From Anditalea andensis (GTDB lineage: Bacteria; Bacteroidota; Bacteroidia; Cytophagales; Cyclobacteriaceae): DNA of 64,000 bases. The DNA lies in assembly GCF_000714815.1 (NCBI RefSeq), contig NZ_JMIH01000039.1, positions 1-64,000 on the forward strand, read 5' to 3'. Within the stretch, counting starts at the first letter, position 1, and each line of letters starts with the position of its first letter. The notes beneath the pieces were generated by a model that made no database searches, was not told where the DNA came from, and saw nothing but the letters and a program-made list of their open reading frames with translations. The position numbers and the translations under genes were made by a program. Below are positions 10,650-19,754 of this stretch, one piece after another.

Positions 10650-10766
10650 AATCAGCCAATTTAATTTTTTCAAAAAGATACAAATCCTTCAATCTATTAA
10701 TTGTTTATTAAATATTTGGTTTTATGGATAGGGTATTCATGAGAAGGAGATATTTTTCTGTTTATA

Positions 10767-11984
10767 CTAAATATACTCTTTTATAGCAGATTTACCTGCC
10801 AAATATCCTGTACTCCATGCTGCCTGAAAGTTAAAACCACCGGTGATACCATCCACATCAACAACTTCACCTGCGAAAAACACACCCGGTACTATTTTAC
10901 TTTCCATGCTTTGTGGATCAATCTCAGAAAGATTAACCCCTCCTGCAGTTACGAACTCTTCCTTAAAAGTGGTTTTACCATCTATGGAAATAATATAGTT
11001 AAATAAACATTCAATTAATTTATTTATCTGCTTTTTACCACATTCGTGCCAAAGTAATAGGCTGCTTATACCTGACAGTTCACAGAAATGATCCCATAGT
11101 CTGGCAGGTAAATTAAATAAAGGATTGGCAATTATTTTCTTTTTCGGATGAATATTTTTAAATCTGTCTATTTCTTTTCTTAAATCCTCTTCACTGTGCT
11201 CACTTGACCATTGGATATGGGCTTTTGCTTTATAGTGTTTTTCGGCGAGCCATTTGGCACCAAAGGCAGACAGTTTGAGAACAGCTGGACCGCTTACCCC
11301 CCAATGGGTGATCAATAATGGGCCCCGGTAATTTAATTTAGTTCCTTCAAGCTTTATCAGTGCATTAGGGACCGCTATGCCCGGTAATGATTTTAGGGTT
11401 TCCTGAGGTGTATTGAAAGTAAATAAAGAGGGTACCGGGGATACTATCGTATGTCCCAAACCTTTTATCATATCAAACCCTTCCAGTTTAGGATGTCCTC
11501 CTGTGGTGATGATCACACTATTAAATACCTCCCAAACACCATTGGACAAAAGTTCCAATCCTTTGTCCGTCCGTTTAATGTCGGATATTTTATGGTTAGT
11601 TTTTAACGTAACTTTACTTTGTTCAGCTTCTAGTTTAAGAATATCAATGATGGTCTGGGACTTATCAGTTTCTGGAAACATTCTTCCATCAGATTCTACT
11701 TTTAACTTTACACCTCTTTTTTCAAACCAATCTATGGTATCTTTAACATTAAAATGCTGAAACACCTTTTTAAGAAATTTTTCTCCGCGTGGATAATTTT
11801 TTGTAAGTTTCGATATTTCATACGCTGCATGTGTGACATTACACCGCCCGCCACCGGAGATTTTTACTTTAGACAGTGTATTAGATGTTTTTTCAAATAG
11901 AATGACCTCTGCCTTAACCTGTGAGGCATGGATAGCAGCAAAATATCCTGCTGCCCCTCCTCCTATCACTGCTATCTTTTTCAT
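10767..11984 (-). CDS. HI0933/YhiN-like NAD(P)/FAD flavoprotein
   Basis: A flavoprotein of about 405 residues with the N-terminal FAD motif IAVIGGGAAGYFAA and the family hallmark KISGGGRCNVT (about residues 43-53). The C-terminus carries GEVVDVDGITGGFNFQAAWSTG, also characteristic. The family (HI0933/BaiN/YhiN) has no settled general function. Members reduce unsaturated or dehydroxylated substrates. The start at 11984 (MKKIAVIGG) places the Rossmann motif at the N-terminus as in relatives; a 7-codon extension is possible. Confidence 0.88.
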   Translation of the reverse strand: MKKIAVIGGGAAGYFAAIHASQVKAEVILFEKTSNTLSKVKISGGGRCNVTHAAYEISKLTKNYPRGEKFLKKVFQHFNVKDTIDWFEKRGVKLKVESDGRMFPETDKSQTIIDILKLEAEQSKVTLKTNHKISDIKRTDKGLELLSNGVWEVFNSVIITTGGHPKLEGFDMIKGLGHTIVSPVPSLFTFNTPQETLKSLPGIAVPNALIKLEGTKLNYRGPLLITHWGVSGPAVLKLSAFGAKWLAEKHYKAKAHIQWSSEHSEEDLRKEIDRFKNIHPKKKIIANPLFNLPARLWDHFCELSGISSLLLWHECGKKQINKLIECLFNYIISIDGKTTFKEEFVTAGGVNLSEIDPQSMESKIVPGVFFAGEVVDVDGITGGFNFQAAWSTGYLAGKSAIKEYI

Positions 11985-12005
11985 ACAGCAAAAATACTGA
12001 ATCAT

Positions 12006-12322
12006 TGTTAGGTTTAAAAATTGCCCACTATACTTCCCACAATTAGAAACCCACCTGTATCAAACCATAACCGGAATGTTAGAAAAACCAGCATAATTCA
12101 TACATAAGTATGGACAAGAAGGTAAAATGAAGTATTGCCTTAAAGTGGGAATATTAGACGGCTATAATAAAAAATGTTTCGGCATGGTTTAACTTTTGGT
12201 AAGCTAATATTTATAGAACCAACATAAAATTTAAGTAATATATAGCCTTTGATCCTTTTGTTTTTTATTTAAATTCTTACCTATATTAGGAACCTATATC
12301 ATTTTCTTATTTTTTTGCAGCC
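12006..12322. other. Gene-free promoter interval
   Basis: This AT-rich spacer lies between two divergently transcribed genes. A T-rich run followed by GCAG sits immediately before the nuclease ATG and may be part of its promoter. No conserved RNA or repeat was found. Confidence 0.4.
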
Positions 12323-13285
12323 ATGAGGCGTGGAGTTAAAAAACATACTAAAAGAAAAAGCAACCATCAAAAAAAATCCCTTCTAGCTTTTATTTTAATG
12401 GTTATTATGATTGTTTTTTTAGCTGTATTGGCTGTAAAACACTTTAAAGAGTCCCATACATCCTTCTTAACCAATGCGGCATTAAACGTCCCATATTATG
12501 AAGAGCTGCCATCGTCTTCCAGCCAAATAAAGAATGAAAACAAAATGTCCAGTACAAAATCACCGAATCACCACGGTTATATTGTAACGCTAACAGAACT
12601 TCCTGAATTTAAGTCAGTATTATTTTCCAGCGGTCAAAACGGTGAACAGATCGTTCATTCTGCTATTACACTTTCCTATGATGAGGAGCATGAACAAGCC
12701 CATTGGGTATCGTATAAACTTACCTCCTCCATGTTAAAAGGTAAGGAAAAGCGTACTGATAAATTCATACAAGATCCAAAAGTGAGTACGAAATCAGCTT
12801 CTTCTTCAGATTATCGGCTATCAGGTTATGACAGGGGTCATTTGGCACCTGCAGGAGATTTCACCTATGATATGCAGGCCATGCGTGAAAGTTTTTATAT
12901 GAGTAATATTTCCCCTCAATCACCATCTTTTAATAGGGGTATTTGGAAAAAACTGGAAGATCAGGTAAGGTATTGGGCCAGGGAATATGAAGAAATCTAT
13001 ATCGTCACCGGGCCTGTAATTAAGAAAAAAGAGATAACTTTAGGCATAAATAACGTTACAGTACCAAATTACTTTTATAAAGTGATTTTGGATATACACC
13101 CACCGGAGTATAAAGCAATAGCATTTCTGATGAAAAATGAATCATCCAACAGACCGCTGTTGGAATTTGCCATCAGCGTGGACAGTTTGGAAAGGTTTTC
13201 AGGCTTGGACTTCTTTCCTATGCTTCCGGATACTTTAGAAAGAAGACTTCAAGAAATGAAAAATCATGAGATTTGGTTTGAATAA
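12323..13285 (+). CDS. DNA/RNA non-specific endonuclease, membrane-anchored
   Basis: 320 residues. A basic N-terminus and one hydrophobic segment (about residues 18-41) indicate membrane anchoring or export. The rest is a betabetaalpha-metal nuclease of the NucA/Serratia type. The catalytic motif is DRGHLAPAGDF (about residues 171-181, with His as general base), followed by YMSNISPQSPSFNRGIW, where Asn/Gln bind the metal. It probably degrades extracellular nucleic acids. Its 3' end overlaps the next gene by 20 bases. Confidence 0.88.
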   Translation: MRRGVKKHTKRKSNHQKKSLLAFILMVIMIVFLAVLAVKHFKESHTSFLTNAALNVPYYEELPSSSSQIKNENKMSSTKSPNHHGYIVTLTELPEFKSVLFSSGQNGEQIVHSAITLSYDEEHEQAHWVSYKLTSSMLKGKEKRTDKFIQDPKVSTKSASSSDYRLSGYDRGHLAPAGDFTYDMQAMRESFYMSNISPQSPSFNRGIWKKLEDQVRYWAREYEEIYIVTGPVIKKKEITLGINNVTVPNYFYKVILDIHPPEYKAIAFLMKNESSNRPLLEFAISVDSLERFSGLDFFPMLPDTLERRLQEMKNHEIWFE

Positions 13286-13961
13286 AATAATTATCATCAT
13301 AGCGTGTTCACTCCTACTGCCGGCAATGACACATGCACAACTAAAACCCCATCTGGGTGAGACCTCTAGGAAGATGAATACCGCAATAGATGCAATGGAA
13401 AGCGGGCAGTATGAAAAGGCCAACCATATATTTAGAGAGATCATAGAGAGTAAGGTGCCCCTACCTTCTGAGATGCCCTATTATTTTGCAGAAACCCTAT
13501 TTAGGATAGGCCAATATGATAATTCAGCTAATTTTCTAAATAAGTATTTAGAAATAAATGGGTTTAAAGGAGATAATTATGATGCTGCTAAAATGCTGGA
13601 AGAAAAGCTTATCCAGCCGCTCAGTGCGATAAAGGCCTGCTCCTACTGTGACAGAAAGGGGTATAGGTACTTAACCTGTTCTACCTGTAATGGAGCCAAA
13701 TCATTGGAACAGGCATGTAATGTTTGTAAGGGAAAAGCTATAGTGGGTTGTAGCCGTTGTGCTGCTTCAGGTATGGTCACCAAAAAAAATGTGTTTAACA
13801 TTATGGAATATTATGAATGTGACCGCTGTGAAGGAAAGGGCAGGCTAACGTGTCATGCCTGTGAAGGTTCTAAAATAGTCCATAGTAAATGCCGGACCTG
13901 TAATGGATCAGGTACTATAGGTTCTGACGAACTGTGTGATCATTTGGAACATAAGCATTGA
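13266..13961 (+). CDS. Secreted CxxC-repeat (DnaJ zinc-finger-like) protein
   Basis: A 231-residue protein with an N-terminal signal peptide (MRFGLNKIIIIIACSLLLPAMTHAQ). It has a TPR-like helical part (about residues 35-115), then seven CxxC motifs (CSYC, CSTC, CNVC, CSRC, CDRC, CHAC, CRTC), several followed by xG as in the DnaJ central domain. No J domain is present. In the periplasm such a domain could bind zinc or take part in protein binding. The overlap with the nuclease gene indicates translational coupling. Confidence 0.75.
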   Translation: MRFGLNKIIIIIACSLLLPAMTHAQLKPHLGETSRKMNTAIDAMESGQYEKANHIFREIIESKVPLPSEMPYYFAETLFRIGQYDNSANFLNKYLEINGFKGDNYDAAKMLEEKLIQPLSAIKACSYCDRKGYRYLTCSTCNGAKSLEQACNVCKGKAIVGCSRCAASGMVTKKNVFNIMEYYECDRCEGKGRLTCHACEGSKIVHSKCRTCNGSGTIGSDELCDHLEHKH

Positions 13962-14090
13962 CCGGAAAACTTGGCATCCATGATTACCTTTATCCAAATA
14001 TATTAGTTTCTTATCCGCCATTTACCATTTCATGCACCAATAGTAGCCGTGTTAATTTTTACTAAAATATCATAACCATAAAACATTCGA

Positions 14091-14130
14091 AAAAAAACAT
14101 CCCTCTGGTTAATCGGAGGGATGTTTAAAT
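14091..14130 (-). terminator. Terminator, mainly for the minus strand
   Basis: A perfect 11-bp stem (14095-14105 with 14116-14126) lies between convergent genes. On the minus strand it is followed by a run of seven T, so it best terminates the TPR lipoprotein gene. It may also act weakly in the other direction. Confidence 0.85.
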
Positions 14131-14218
14131 ATTCTTTAGGACCTAAAGGAGCATGATCTGTAAATTATGTATTTCATCTCTTCAAACCAACTGTGAAGTA
14201 TCGGTTAGGATAGGTTTA

Positions 14219-14821
14219 TTAATTGCAATACTTATCTTTTGCTGCCTGGGCTGGAGTATAGTTCATGGAAACAGCCATATTGATATCCCCACAGCCTCCT
14301 TTAATTTGTTTTGTACCTAATTTCAAAAGACCTCTATAGTAATAAGCCTGGGCAAAATCTTCATCATTTTTTATAGCGGCACTATATTCACGTAATGCCT
14401 CATCTGTATTGCCCAATTGGTGAAGTGCTCTGGCTTTAAGAAAGTAAGCCATGGCGGGAGCCCCTGGAAGCTCTACAGCATAATCAGCATATAATAAGGC
14501 TGAGGTATGGTTTTTTTGCTTTTGGTATAAATTTGATAAACTCATTAATACCTGTACATTTTGATTGTCCAATTCATAAGCTTTCTTAAAATCATTTTCA
14601 GCCTCCTCGGCATTTCCCAATTCTTCCTGGGCCCTTCCTCTGTTATATAATGATTTTACATTCCTAGGATTGGATGACAGATAATTATCGTATGCCTCTA
14701 CAGCGGCCTGGTAATCTCCCCTAGCAAAATATGTATCTCCCTGATCTGAAGAAGCTTCACCACAGGAGGACAAAATGGTCACTATACTGATCAATATTAA
14801 GATACTCCTTTTAAAATTCAT
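14219..14821 (-). CDS. TPR-repeat lipoprotein
   Basis: 200 residues with a lipoprotein signal (hydrophobic stretch ending in LSSCG, Cys at residue 20). It contains about four tetratricopeptide repeats, with the NPRNVKSLYNRGRAQEELG and FAQAYYYRGLLKLG types clear. It is an envelope scaffold protein likely anchored in the outer or inner membrane. No specific partner can be named. Confidence 0.8.
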   Translation of the reverse strand: MNFKRSILILISIVTILSSCGEASSDQGDTYFARGDYQAAVEAYDNYLSSNPRNVKSLYNRGRAQEELGNAEEAENDFKKAYELDNQNVQVLMSLSNLYQKQKNHTSALLYADYAVELPGAPAMAYFLKARALHQLGNTDEALREYSAAIKNDEDFAQAYYYRGLLKLGTKQIKGGCGDINMAVSMNYTPAQAAKDKYCN

Positions 14822-15105
14822 GTGTCTATAATTACTTTTTAATCACCATACCCACCTACAGGCAGACAGACGGAATCAAATATAGGTGATCCTCCCCAAC
14901 TCCCGCACACCCTAAGGATATCGTGGCATGAAGCATTATAGAGGTATCTCCTACTATGACGCTAGTATAGCGCTTGGTTTTTAGTTTTAATTTATATTTC
15001 CTTAATTTTTGACTGGTGTCTTATGTAATCGCCGTAATGCACCTCACCTATTACCAATCATCGTAATGCATAACGGTTTTTTATAGGTTTCATTTTATTG
15101 ATTCA

Positions 15106-15921
15106 TTATACGGCAACATTATTTTCTCTCAATGCCTGATTGAGCGAAGTTTTTAGATCAGTGGAAGCCTTACGCTGTCCTATGATAAGTGCACACGGGA
15201 CCCCATACTCCCCTGCAGCAAATTTCTTATTGATCGTGCCAGGGATGACCACTGAACGATCCGGAACATACCCCTTATATTCTTTCGGTTCTTCACCTGT
15301 TACATCTATAATCTTGGAACTGGCGGTAAGGGTAACCCCTGCCCCTATGACGGCTTCTTTACCAATCCGTACTCCCTCTACTATTATAGCCCTTGAACCT
15401 ATAAATGCTCCGTCCTCTATTATAACGGGTGCTGCCTGAACAGGTTCTAATACACCGCCTATTCCTACTCCCCCACTTAGGTGCACATTTTTCCCTATCT
15501 GGGCACAAGATCCCACGGTGGCCCAAGTATCCACCATAGTACCACTATCCACATAAGCTCCTATATTTACATAGGAAGGCATCATCACCACCCCACTGGC
15601 CAGATAGGCACCATATCGAGCTACTGCATGGGGGACTACCCTTACACCCTGTTTGGCATAATTGGTTTTCAGCGCCATCTTATCATGGAATTCAAATGGT
15701 CCTACCTCTATGGTAGCCATTTTTTGGATAGGGAAATACAGAATAACTGCTTTTTTGATCCAGTCATTTACTTTCCACGATCCGTCTTCTAGCGGTTCTG
15801 CCACCCTTAAAGCACCTGTATCCAATTCGCTTATAACAGTTTTTATTGCTATAATGACGTCCTTTTCCTTTAATAATTCCCTGTTGTCCCAGGTTTTTTC
15901 TATAATATTCTGTAATTCCAT
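15106..15921 (-). CDS. dapD: Tetrahydrodipicolinate N-succinyltransferase
   Basis: The 271-residue protein has an N-terminal helical domain followed by a left-handed beta-helix of hexapeptide repeats, with the DapD-type VVPHAVARYGAY (about residues 97-108) and VDSGTMVDTWATVGSCAQIG (about 126-145). It transfers succinyl from succinyl-CoA to tetrahydrodipicolinate in lysine/meso-diaminopimelate synthesis. Length fits the family. Its start codon is 43 bases from the divergent glycosyltransferase ATG, so promoters overlap. Confidence 0.95.
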   Translation of the reverse strand: MELQNIIEKTWDNRELLKEKDVIIAIKTVISELDTGALRVAEPLEDGSWKVNDWIKKAVILYFPIQKMATIEVGPFEFHDKMALKTNYAKQGVRVVPHAVARYGAYLASGVVMMPSYVNIGAYVDSGTMVDTWATVGSCAQIGKNVHLSGGVGIGGVLEPVQAAPVIIEDGAFIGSRAIIVEGVRIGKEAVIGAGVTLTASSKIIDVTGEEPKEYKGYVPDRSVVIPGTINKKFAAGEYGVPCALIIGQRKASTDLKTSLNQALRENNVAV

Positions 15922-15964
15922 AATTTATATGATTAGCTTAGCTAATGTTTGATTGATTGATAGC

Positions 15965-17077
15965 ATGTATAAAGTTGTGATCGCATCGGTATTAAAACCT
16001 CTCAATGACCCGAGATCTTTTGATAAACTTGGGCTTTCATTGTGTGAAACAAATAAATACCAGTTAAACATCATAGGTTTTTTTGCAAAAAATGTAATAA
16101 ATAACCCACATCTTGTATTTAAGACAATCTATTCTGGCCTAAGGTTGCATCCAAAAAGACTTTTGGTTCCTTGGCGTTTTATGAATTTACTTCAGGATTG
16201 CTTTCCAGATCTGGTCATAGTGACCACATATGAACTGTTACCCGCTGCAGTGTGGGCAAAAAAACGATTGGGGTTCAAACTCATTTATGATGTACAGGAA
16301 AACTATGCTCTTAACATTCTCGATCATAATACCCTCCCTTTTGGAATGGGGTACGCTTATGCAAAACTCGTCCAGTTGATAGAAAAAAGAACAGCCCCAT
16401 ATGTAGACCATTTTTTATTAGCAGAAGAAAGCTATAAAGACGAGCTTCCATTTATAGGTAAGCACACAGTTTTACAAAACAAATTTTCTGGCAATATTAA
16501 TCCAGTAAAGCCATACCGACTTGATAAAGTTAAAATCTTTCATTTTGTCATAAGTGGGACGCTCACTCCATCGTATGGATCACACGAAGCGATGCACTGG
16601 TTCGCTGAAATATTAAATCGGTACCCTGGTTCTAAACTGACTATTATAGGTCATGTCCCCCTTAATACTTATAAAAATAAACTTGAAAAAATCGGAAGTA
16701 AAAATCATGCATTTAAGCTTCATTTATCATCTACCCCTATAGCACATCAAGAGATTTTAAGGGTATTAAAAAGTGCTGATATTGTATTGCTGCCCTATCT
16801 TCAAAAATCCTCCATAAAGTATAAAATACCTACTAAACTTTATGAAGCTTTGGCTTTGGGAAAGCCTGTTTTATATACTCAAAATCTCTATTGGGATGCT
16901 TTGGTCCAGCGATATCCAGGTGGTATGCCTATTGATTTTTCAAATAAAAATTCAGCCATTAAAGCATTTGAATCATTTCTTTCGCTTACCCTTTATAATA
17001 CCCCCCCAACCAAAGAGCTCACTTGGGAACATGAAAAAGCCCAATGGAAGGCAATTGTGGATAAGTTGATCCAATAG
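15965..17077 (+). CDS. Glycosyltransferase, GT-B fold
   Basis: A 370-residue cytosolic or peripheral glycosyltransferase. The C-terminal half carries the GT4-like nucleotide-sugar pattern KIPTKLYEALALGKPVLYTQ (about residues 286-305). The N-terminal Rossmann half includes FPDLVIVTTYELLPAAVWAK. The ATG at 15965 is preferred over an upstream TTG. Donor and acceptor are unknown. It is a single gene, not part of a polysaccharide cluster in this window. Confidence 0.8.
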   Translation: MYKVVIASVLKPLNDPRSFDKLGLSLCETNKYQLNIIGFFAKNVINNPHLVFKTIYSGLRLHPKRLLVPWRFMNLLQDCFPDLVIVTTYELLPAAVWAKKRLGFKLIYDVQENYALNILDHNTLPFGMGYAYAKLVQLIEKRTAPYVDHFLLAEESYKDELPFIGKHTVLQNKFSGNINPVKPYRLDKVKIFHFVISGTLTPSYGSHEAMHWFAEILNRYPGSKLTIIGHVPLNTYKNKLEKIGSKNHAFKLHLSSTPIAHQEILRVLKSADIVLLPYLQKSSIKYKIPTKLYEALALGKPVLYTQNLYWDALVQRYPGGMPIDFSNKNSAIKAFESFLSLTLYNTPPTKELTWEHEKAQWKAIVDKLIQ

Positions 17078-17232
17078 AGATATCCTAGTAAAGTTATCCA
17101 CCACATGCCCCATAAGGAAACTCATCACCTATAAAAGGAAACTCCTTTAATTGAAATTTACCTATCCAAATTATAGGCTGTAACGAGGATTACAAATATT
17201 AAATAATTGTAATTCAGATTTATACATATTAT

Positions 17233-17248
17233 TTTAGCTTTATCTAAA
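17233..17248 (+). promoter_or_regulatory. Putative DtxR/MntR operator 1
   Basis: The inverted repeat TTTAG-N6-CTAAA lies about 104 bases upstream of the -7 box of the DtxR-family regulator gene. It has the same arms and spacing as the second copy at 17332. Confidence 0.5.
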
Positions 17249-17331
17249 TAATATTTTAGCCTTCATACAAACCCTATTCACAAACCGAAAGGAGTTATCC
17301 ACACGCAGATTAGGTAATAGTGAAATATTTT

Positions 17332-17347
17332 TTTAGTACCGTCTAAA
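17332..17347 (+). promoter_or_regulatory. Putative DtxR/MntR operator 2
   Basis: TTTAG-N6-CTAAA again, ending 4 bases before the -7 box at 17352. Binding here would block the promoter, consistent with autoregulation of the metal-uptake operon by its first gene. Confidence 0.55.
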
Positions 17348-17351
17348 TTAC

Positions 17352-17359
17352 TATATTTG
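17352..17359 (+). promoter_or_regulatory. Bacteroidota -7 promoter box of metal operon
   Basis: TATATTTG is a perfect TAnnTTTG match 24 bases before the regulator ATG. Confidence 0.65.
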
Positions 17360-17383
17360 TGCTTTCAATCCTATATTGTGATC

Positions 17384-18049
17384 ATGATCAGATTAACCTC
17401 CGCAGAAGAAAACTACCTTAAAGCTGTTTATCACCTATCCCAAGAAGGTAAGACTACAGTATCTACCAATGACATTTCCAGTGAGATGAAAACCAAACCT
17501 GCTTCAGTAAGTGATATGCTTAGAAAACTGGCAGAAAAAGAGGTGATCGATTACAGAAAATATTATGGTGTCAACGTAACTGAAAATGGTAAAAAATACG
17601 CCCTACAGATTATCAGAAAACATCGTTTATGGGAAGTTTTTCTGGTAGAAAAGTTGAGGTTTGCATGGGACGAGGTACATGAAGTGGCCGAGGAATTGGA
17701 ACATATTAAAAGTCCTATTCTCATACAGCGATTAGATGAGTATTTGGGCCATCCAAAATTTGATCCACATGGAGATCCCATACCTGATGAATATGGAGAT
17801 GTGAAGGCCAGACCTCGGCTCCCGCTCAATGAACTCGCCATCAATGACGGCGGGCAGATAGTAGCTGTAAAAGACAGTAGCGCGGCCTTCCTTCGATACC
17901 TGGATAAAGTGGGAGCCTATATCGGTGCCCGGATCAAAGTACTGGATAAAGTAGAGTTTGATGGTTCTCTGGAAATTCTGGTAGATAATAAAAAAACACT
18001 CTTTATGTCAAAAGACGTGGCCGCTAACATCCTGGTATTGCAACAATGA
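17384..18049 (+). CDS. DtxR/MntR-family metal-dependent repressor
   Basis: A 221-residue regulator with an N-terminal winged helix (LTSAEENYLKAVYHLS and the recognition region TKPASVSDMLRKLAEK). The metal-binding/dimerisation domain includes KHRLWEVFLVEKL and DEVHEVAEELEHI (about residues 79-108), with the His and Glu ligands of the family. A C-terminal SH3-like/FeoA-like part follows (about 150-221). It should repress the downstream transporter when Mn or Fe is sufficient. The ATG at 17384 is chosen because it follows the -7 box; an upstream start would be in the promoter. It overlaps the next gene by four bases. Confidence 0.88.
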   Translation: MIRLTSAEENYLKAVYHLSQEGKTTVSTNDISSEMKTKPASVSDMLRKLAEKEVIDYRKYYGVNVTENGKKYALQIIRKHRLWEVFLVEKLRFAWDEVHEVAEELEHIKSPILIQRLDEYLGHPKFDPHGDPIPDEYGDVKARPRLPLNELAINDGGQIVAVKDSSAAFLRYLDKVGAYIGARIKVLDKVEFDGSLEILVDNKKTLFMSKDVAANILVLQQ

Positions 18050-18963
18050 TGGCCTCGCATAAATATGTAGCCCTACTGATATTACTTATCCTTTCCTCCT
18101 GCAAAAAAGCAGAAGACAGGAACCATCATCAATACCAGATCGTCACCACTACCAATATCCTAGCAGATGCTGTCAAGGCTTTGGTAAGAGACAGCGCTGA
18201 GGTGGAATCTTTAATGGCTATAGGAGTGGATCCCCATTTATATAAAACTTCACAGAGAGACCTGGATAAATTGTTTGATGCGGATCTGGTCATATATCAG
18301 GGTTTTTACCTGGAAGGAAAAATGAATGAAGTGTTGAAAAAATTTGCAAGGACTAACCAGGTGTTGTCAGTGGAAAGCTATCTCTCCCCTGAACTTTTGC
18401 TAAAAGACGAAGCTTTTGAAAATAGTGTAGACCCCCACCTGTGGTTTGACCCTGTGACCTGGAAAGAAGTAATGCGGGGACTGGCTGAGAAGTTGATCCA
18501 TATTCATCCAGGATGGGAAGCATACCTGCTTGATAATCTAAATGCATATGAACAGCAAATGGAACAGCTAGATGTAGAATTAAAGGAAAAGATCAACCGG
18601 TTGCCTGCCGATAAGAGAATTTTGGTTACAGCACATGACGCTTTCGCATATTTTGGTAAAGCTTATGGATTTGAGGTGAAAGGCCTCCAGGGACTTTCCA
18701 CACTCAGTGAGCCCGGCCTGAATGATGTAACCCGCCTGGTTCAATATATTTCTGAACACAGGATCAAAGCCATTTTCTCTGAGCAGAGCATATCCCCTAG
18801 GGGTGTTAAAGCCCTGGTAGAAGGTTGTAGGAGAAATGGGCATGAAGTAACACTGGCAGGGCCGCTTTATACCGACAGCCTGGGAGAGCCAGATGGACCG
18901 GCCGGTACATACCTGCGAATGTTAAGGTACAATATGGAAATGATAGTTGAAAATCTGAGATGA
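18046..18963 (+). CDS. Metal ABC transporter solute-binding lipoprotein (TroA/ZnuA family)
   Basis: 305 residues with a lipoprotein signal ending LILSSCKK. The cluster-9 metal-binding ligands are visible: His in GVDPHLY (about residue 64), His in SVDPHLWF (about 130), His in LVTAHDAFAYFG (about 195) and Asp in GPLYTDSLG near residue 280. A His at the third position resembles TroA/ZnuA rather than the Glu of strict Mn-type PsaA. Start and stop overlap with the regulator (ATGA). It delivers Mn or Zn to the permeases encoded next. Confidence 0.9.
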   Translation: MMASHKYVALLILLILSSCKKAEDRNHHQYQIVTTTNILADAVKALVRDSAEVESLMAIGVDPHLYKTSQRDLDKLFDADLVIYQGFYLEGKMNEVLKKFARTNQVLSVESYLSPELLLKDEAFENSVDPHLWFDPVTWKEVMRGLAEKLIHIHPGWEAYLLDNLNAYEQQMEQLDVELKEKINRLPADKRILVTAHDAFAYFGKAYGFEVKGLQGLSTLSEPGLNDVTRLVQYISEHRIKAIFSEQSISPRGVKALVEGCRRNGHEVTLAGPLYTDSLGEPDGPAGTYLRMLRYNMEMIVENLR

Positions 18964-18964
18964 C

Positions 18965-19753
18965 ATGATCGTAAAAGTAACTAAACCTGTTTTGGAAATT
19001 CATGACCTCACAGTAAGCTATGGTAAAAACCCTATCTTATGGAACATAGATTTCAGTTTGCCACATGGTGTATTGGCCGGAATCATCGGACCTAATGGCG
19101 CCGGCAAATCATCTCTGATCAAAGCCATCATGGGGCTGCTGGATGTAAACAGTGGCTATGTAAGGATTTTTGATAGTGAAATGAACGCTGTAAGAAAAAA
19201 AATCAGCTATGTGCCACAGCGGGAATCAGTGGATTGGGATTTCCCAGCTTCCGCCCTGGACATTGTGATGATGGGCACCTATCATAAATTGGGTCTATTT
19301 AAAAGGCCCGGAAAAAAGGAAAAAGAACTAGCCATTAAATGCCTGGAAAAAGTAAACATGTCTAATTTTCAAGATCGACAAATTAGTGAACTTTCAGGGG
19401 GACAGCAGCAAAGGGTCTTTATAGCACGGGCTCTGGCACAGGAAGCAGATATTTATTTTATGGATGAACCTTTTGCCGGAGTGGATATCAGTACAGAAAA
19501 TACCATTGTAGAATTGCTGAAAAAAATGACCAAAGACGGTAAGACGGTTATTGTGGTTCATCATGACATTCACTCAGCATCCCGGTATTTTAACTGGATC
19601 ATCATGCTGAACCTGCATTTGGTTGCCTCTGGTCCTACGGATAAAGTGTTAACCGAGGAACTGCTTCAAAAAACCTTCGGGGGCAAACTGGCCCTGCTGT
19701 CCGATGTGGGAGACTTAATTAAACAAAAAGGATTTGACCCGCTTAAAAATTAG
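18965..19753 (+). CDS. Metal ABC transporter ATP-binding protein
   Basis: 262-residue ABC ATPase of the TroB/ZnuC/MntB type. It has Walker A GPNGAGKSS (about residue 41), signature LSGGQQQR and Walker B DIYFMDEPFAGVD, with the H-loop VVHHD. It energises metal import with the permeases that follow. It begins one base after the substrate-binding gene. Confidence 0.93.
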   Translation: MIVKVTKPVLEIHDLTVSYGKNPILWNIDFSLPHGVLAGIIGPNGAGKSSLIKAIMGLLDVNSGYVRIFDSEMNAVRKKISYVPQRESVDWDFPASALDIVMMGTYHKLGLFKRPGKKEKELAIKCLEKVNMSNFQDRQISELSGGQQQRVFIARALAQEADIYFMDEPFAGVDISTENTIVELLKKMTKDGKTVIVVHHDIHSASRYFNWIIMLNLHLVASGPTDKVLTEELLQKTFGGKLALLSDVGDLIKQKGFDPLKN

Positions 19754-19754
19754 T

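Noticed and set aside
15953-15964. TTG start upstream of the glycosyltransferase ATG
   Set aside because: It adds only four codons inside the 43-base divergent promoter region; the ATG at 15965 is more plausible.
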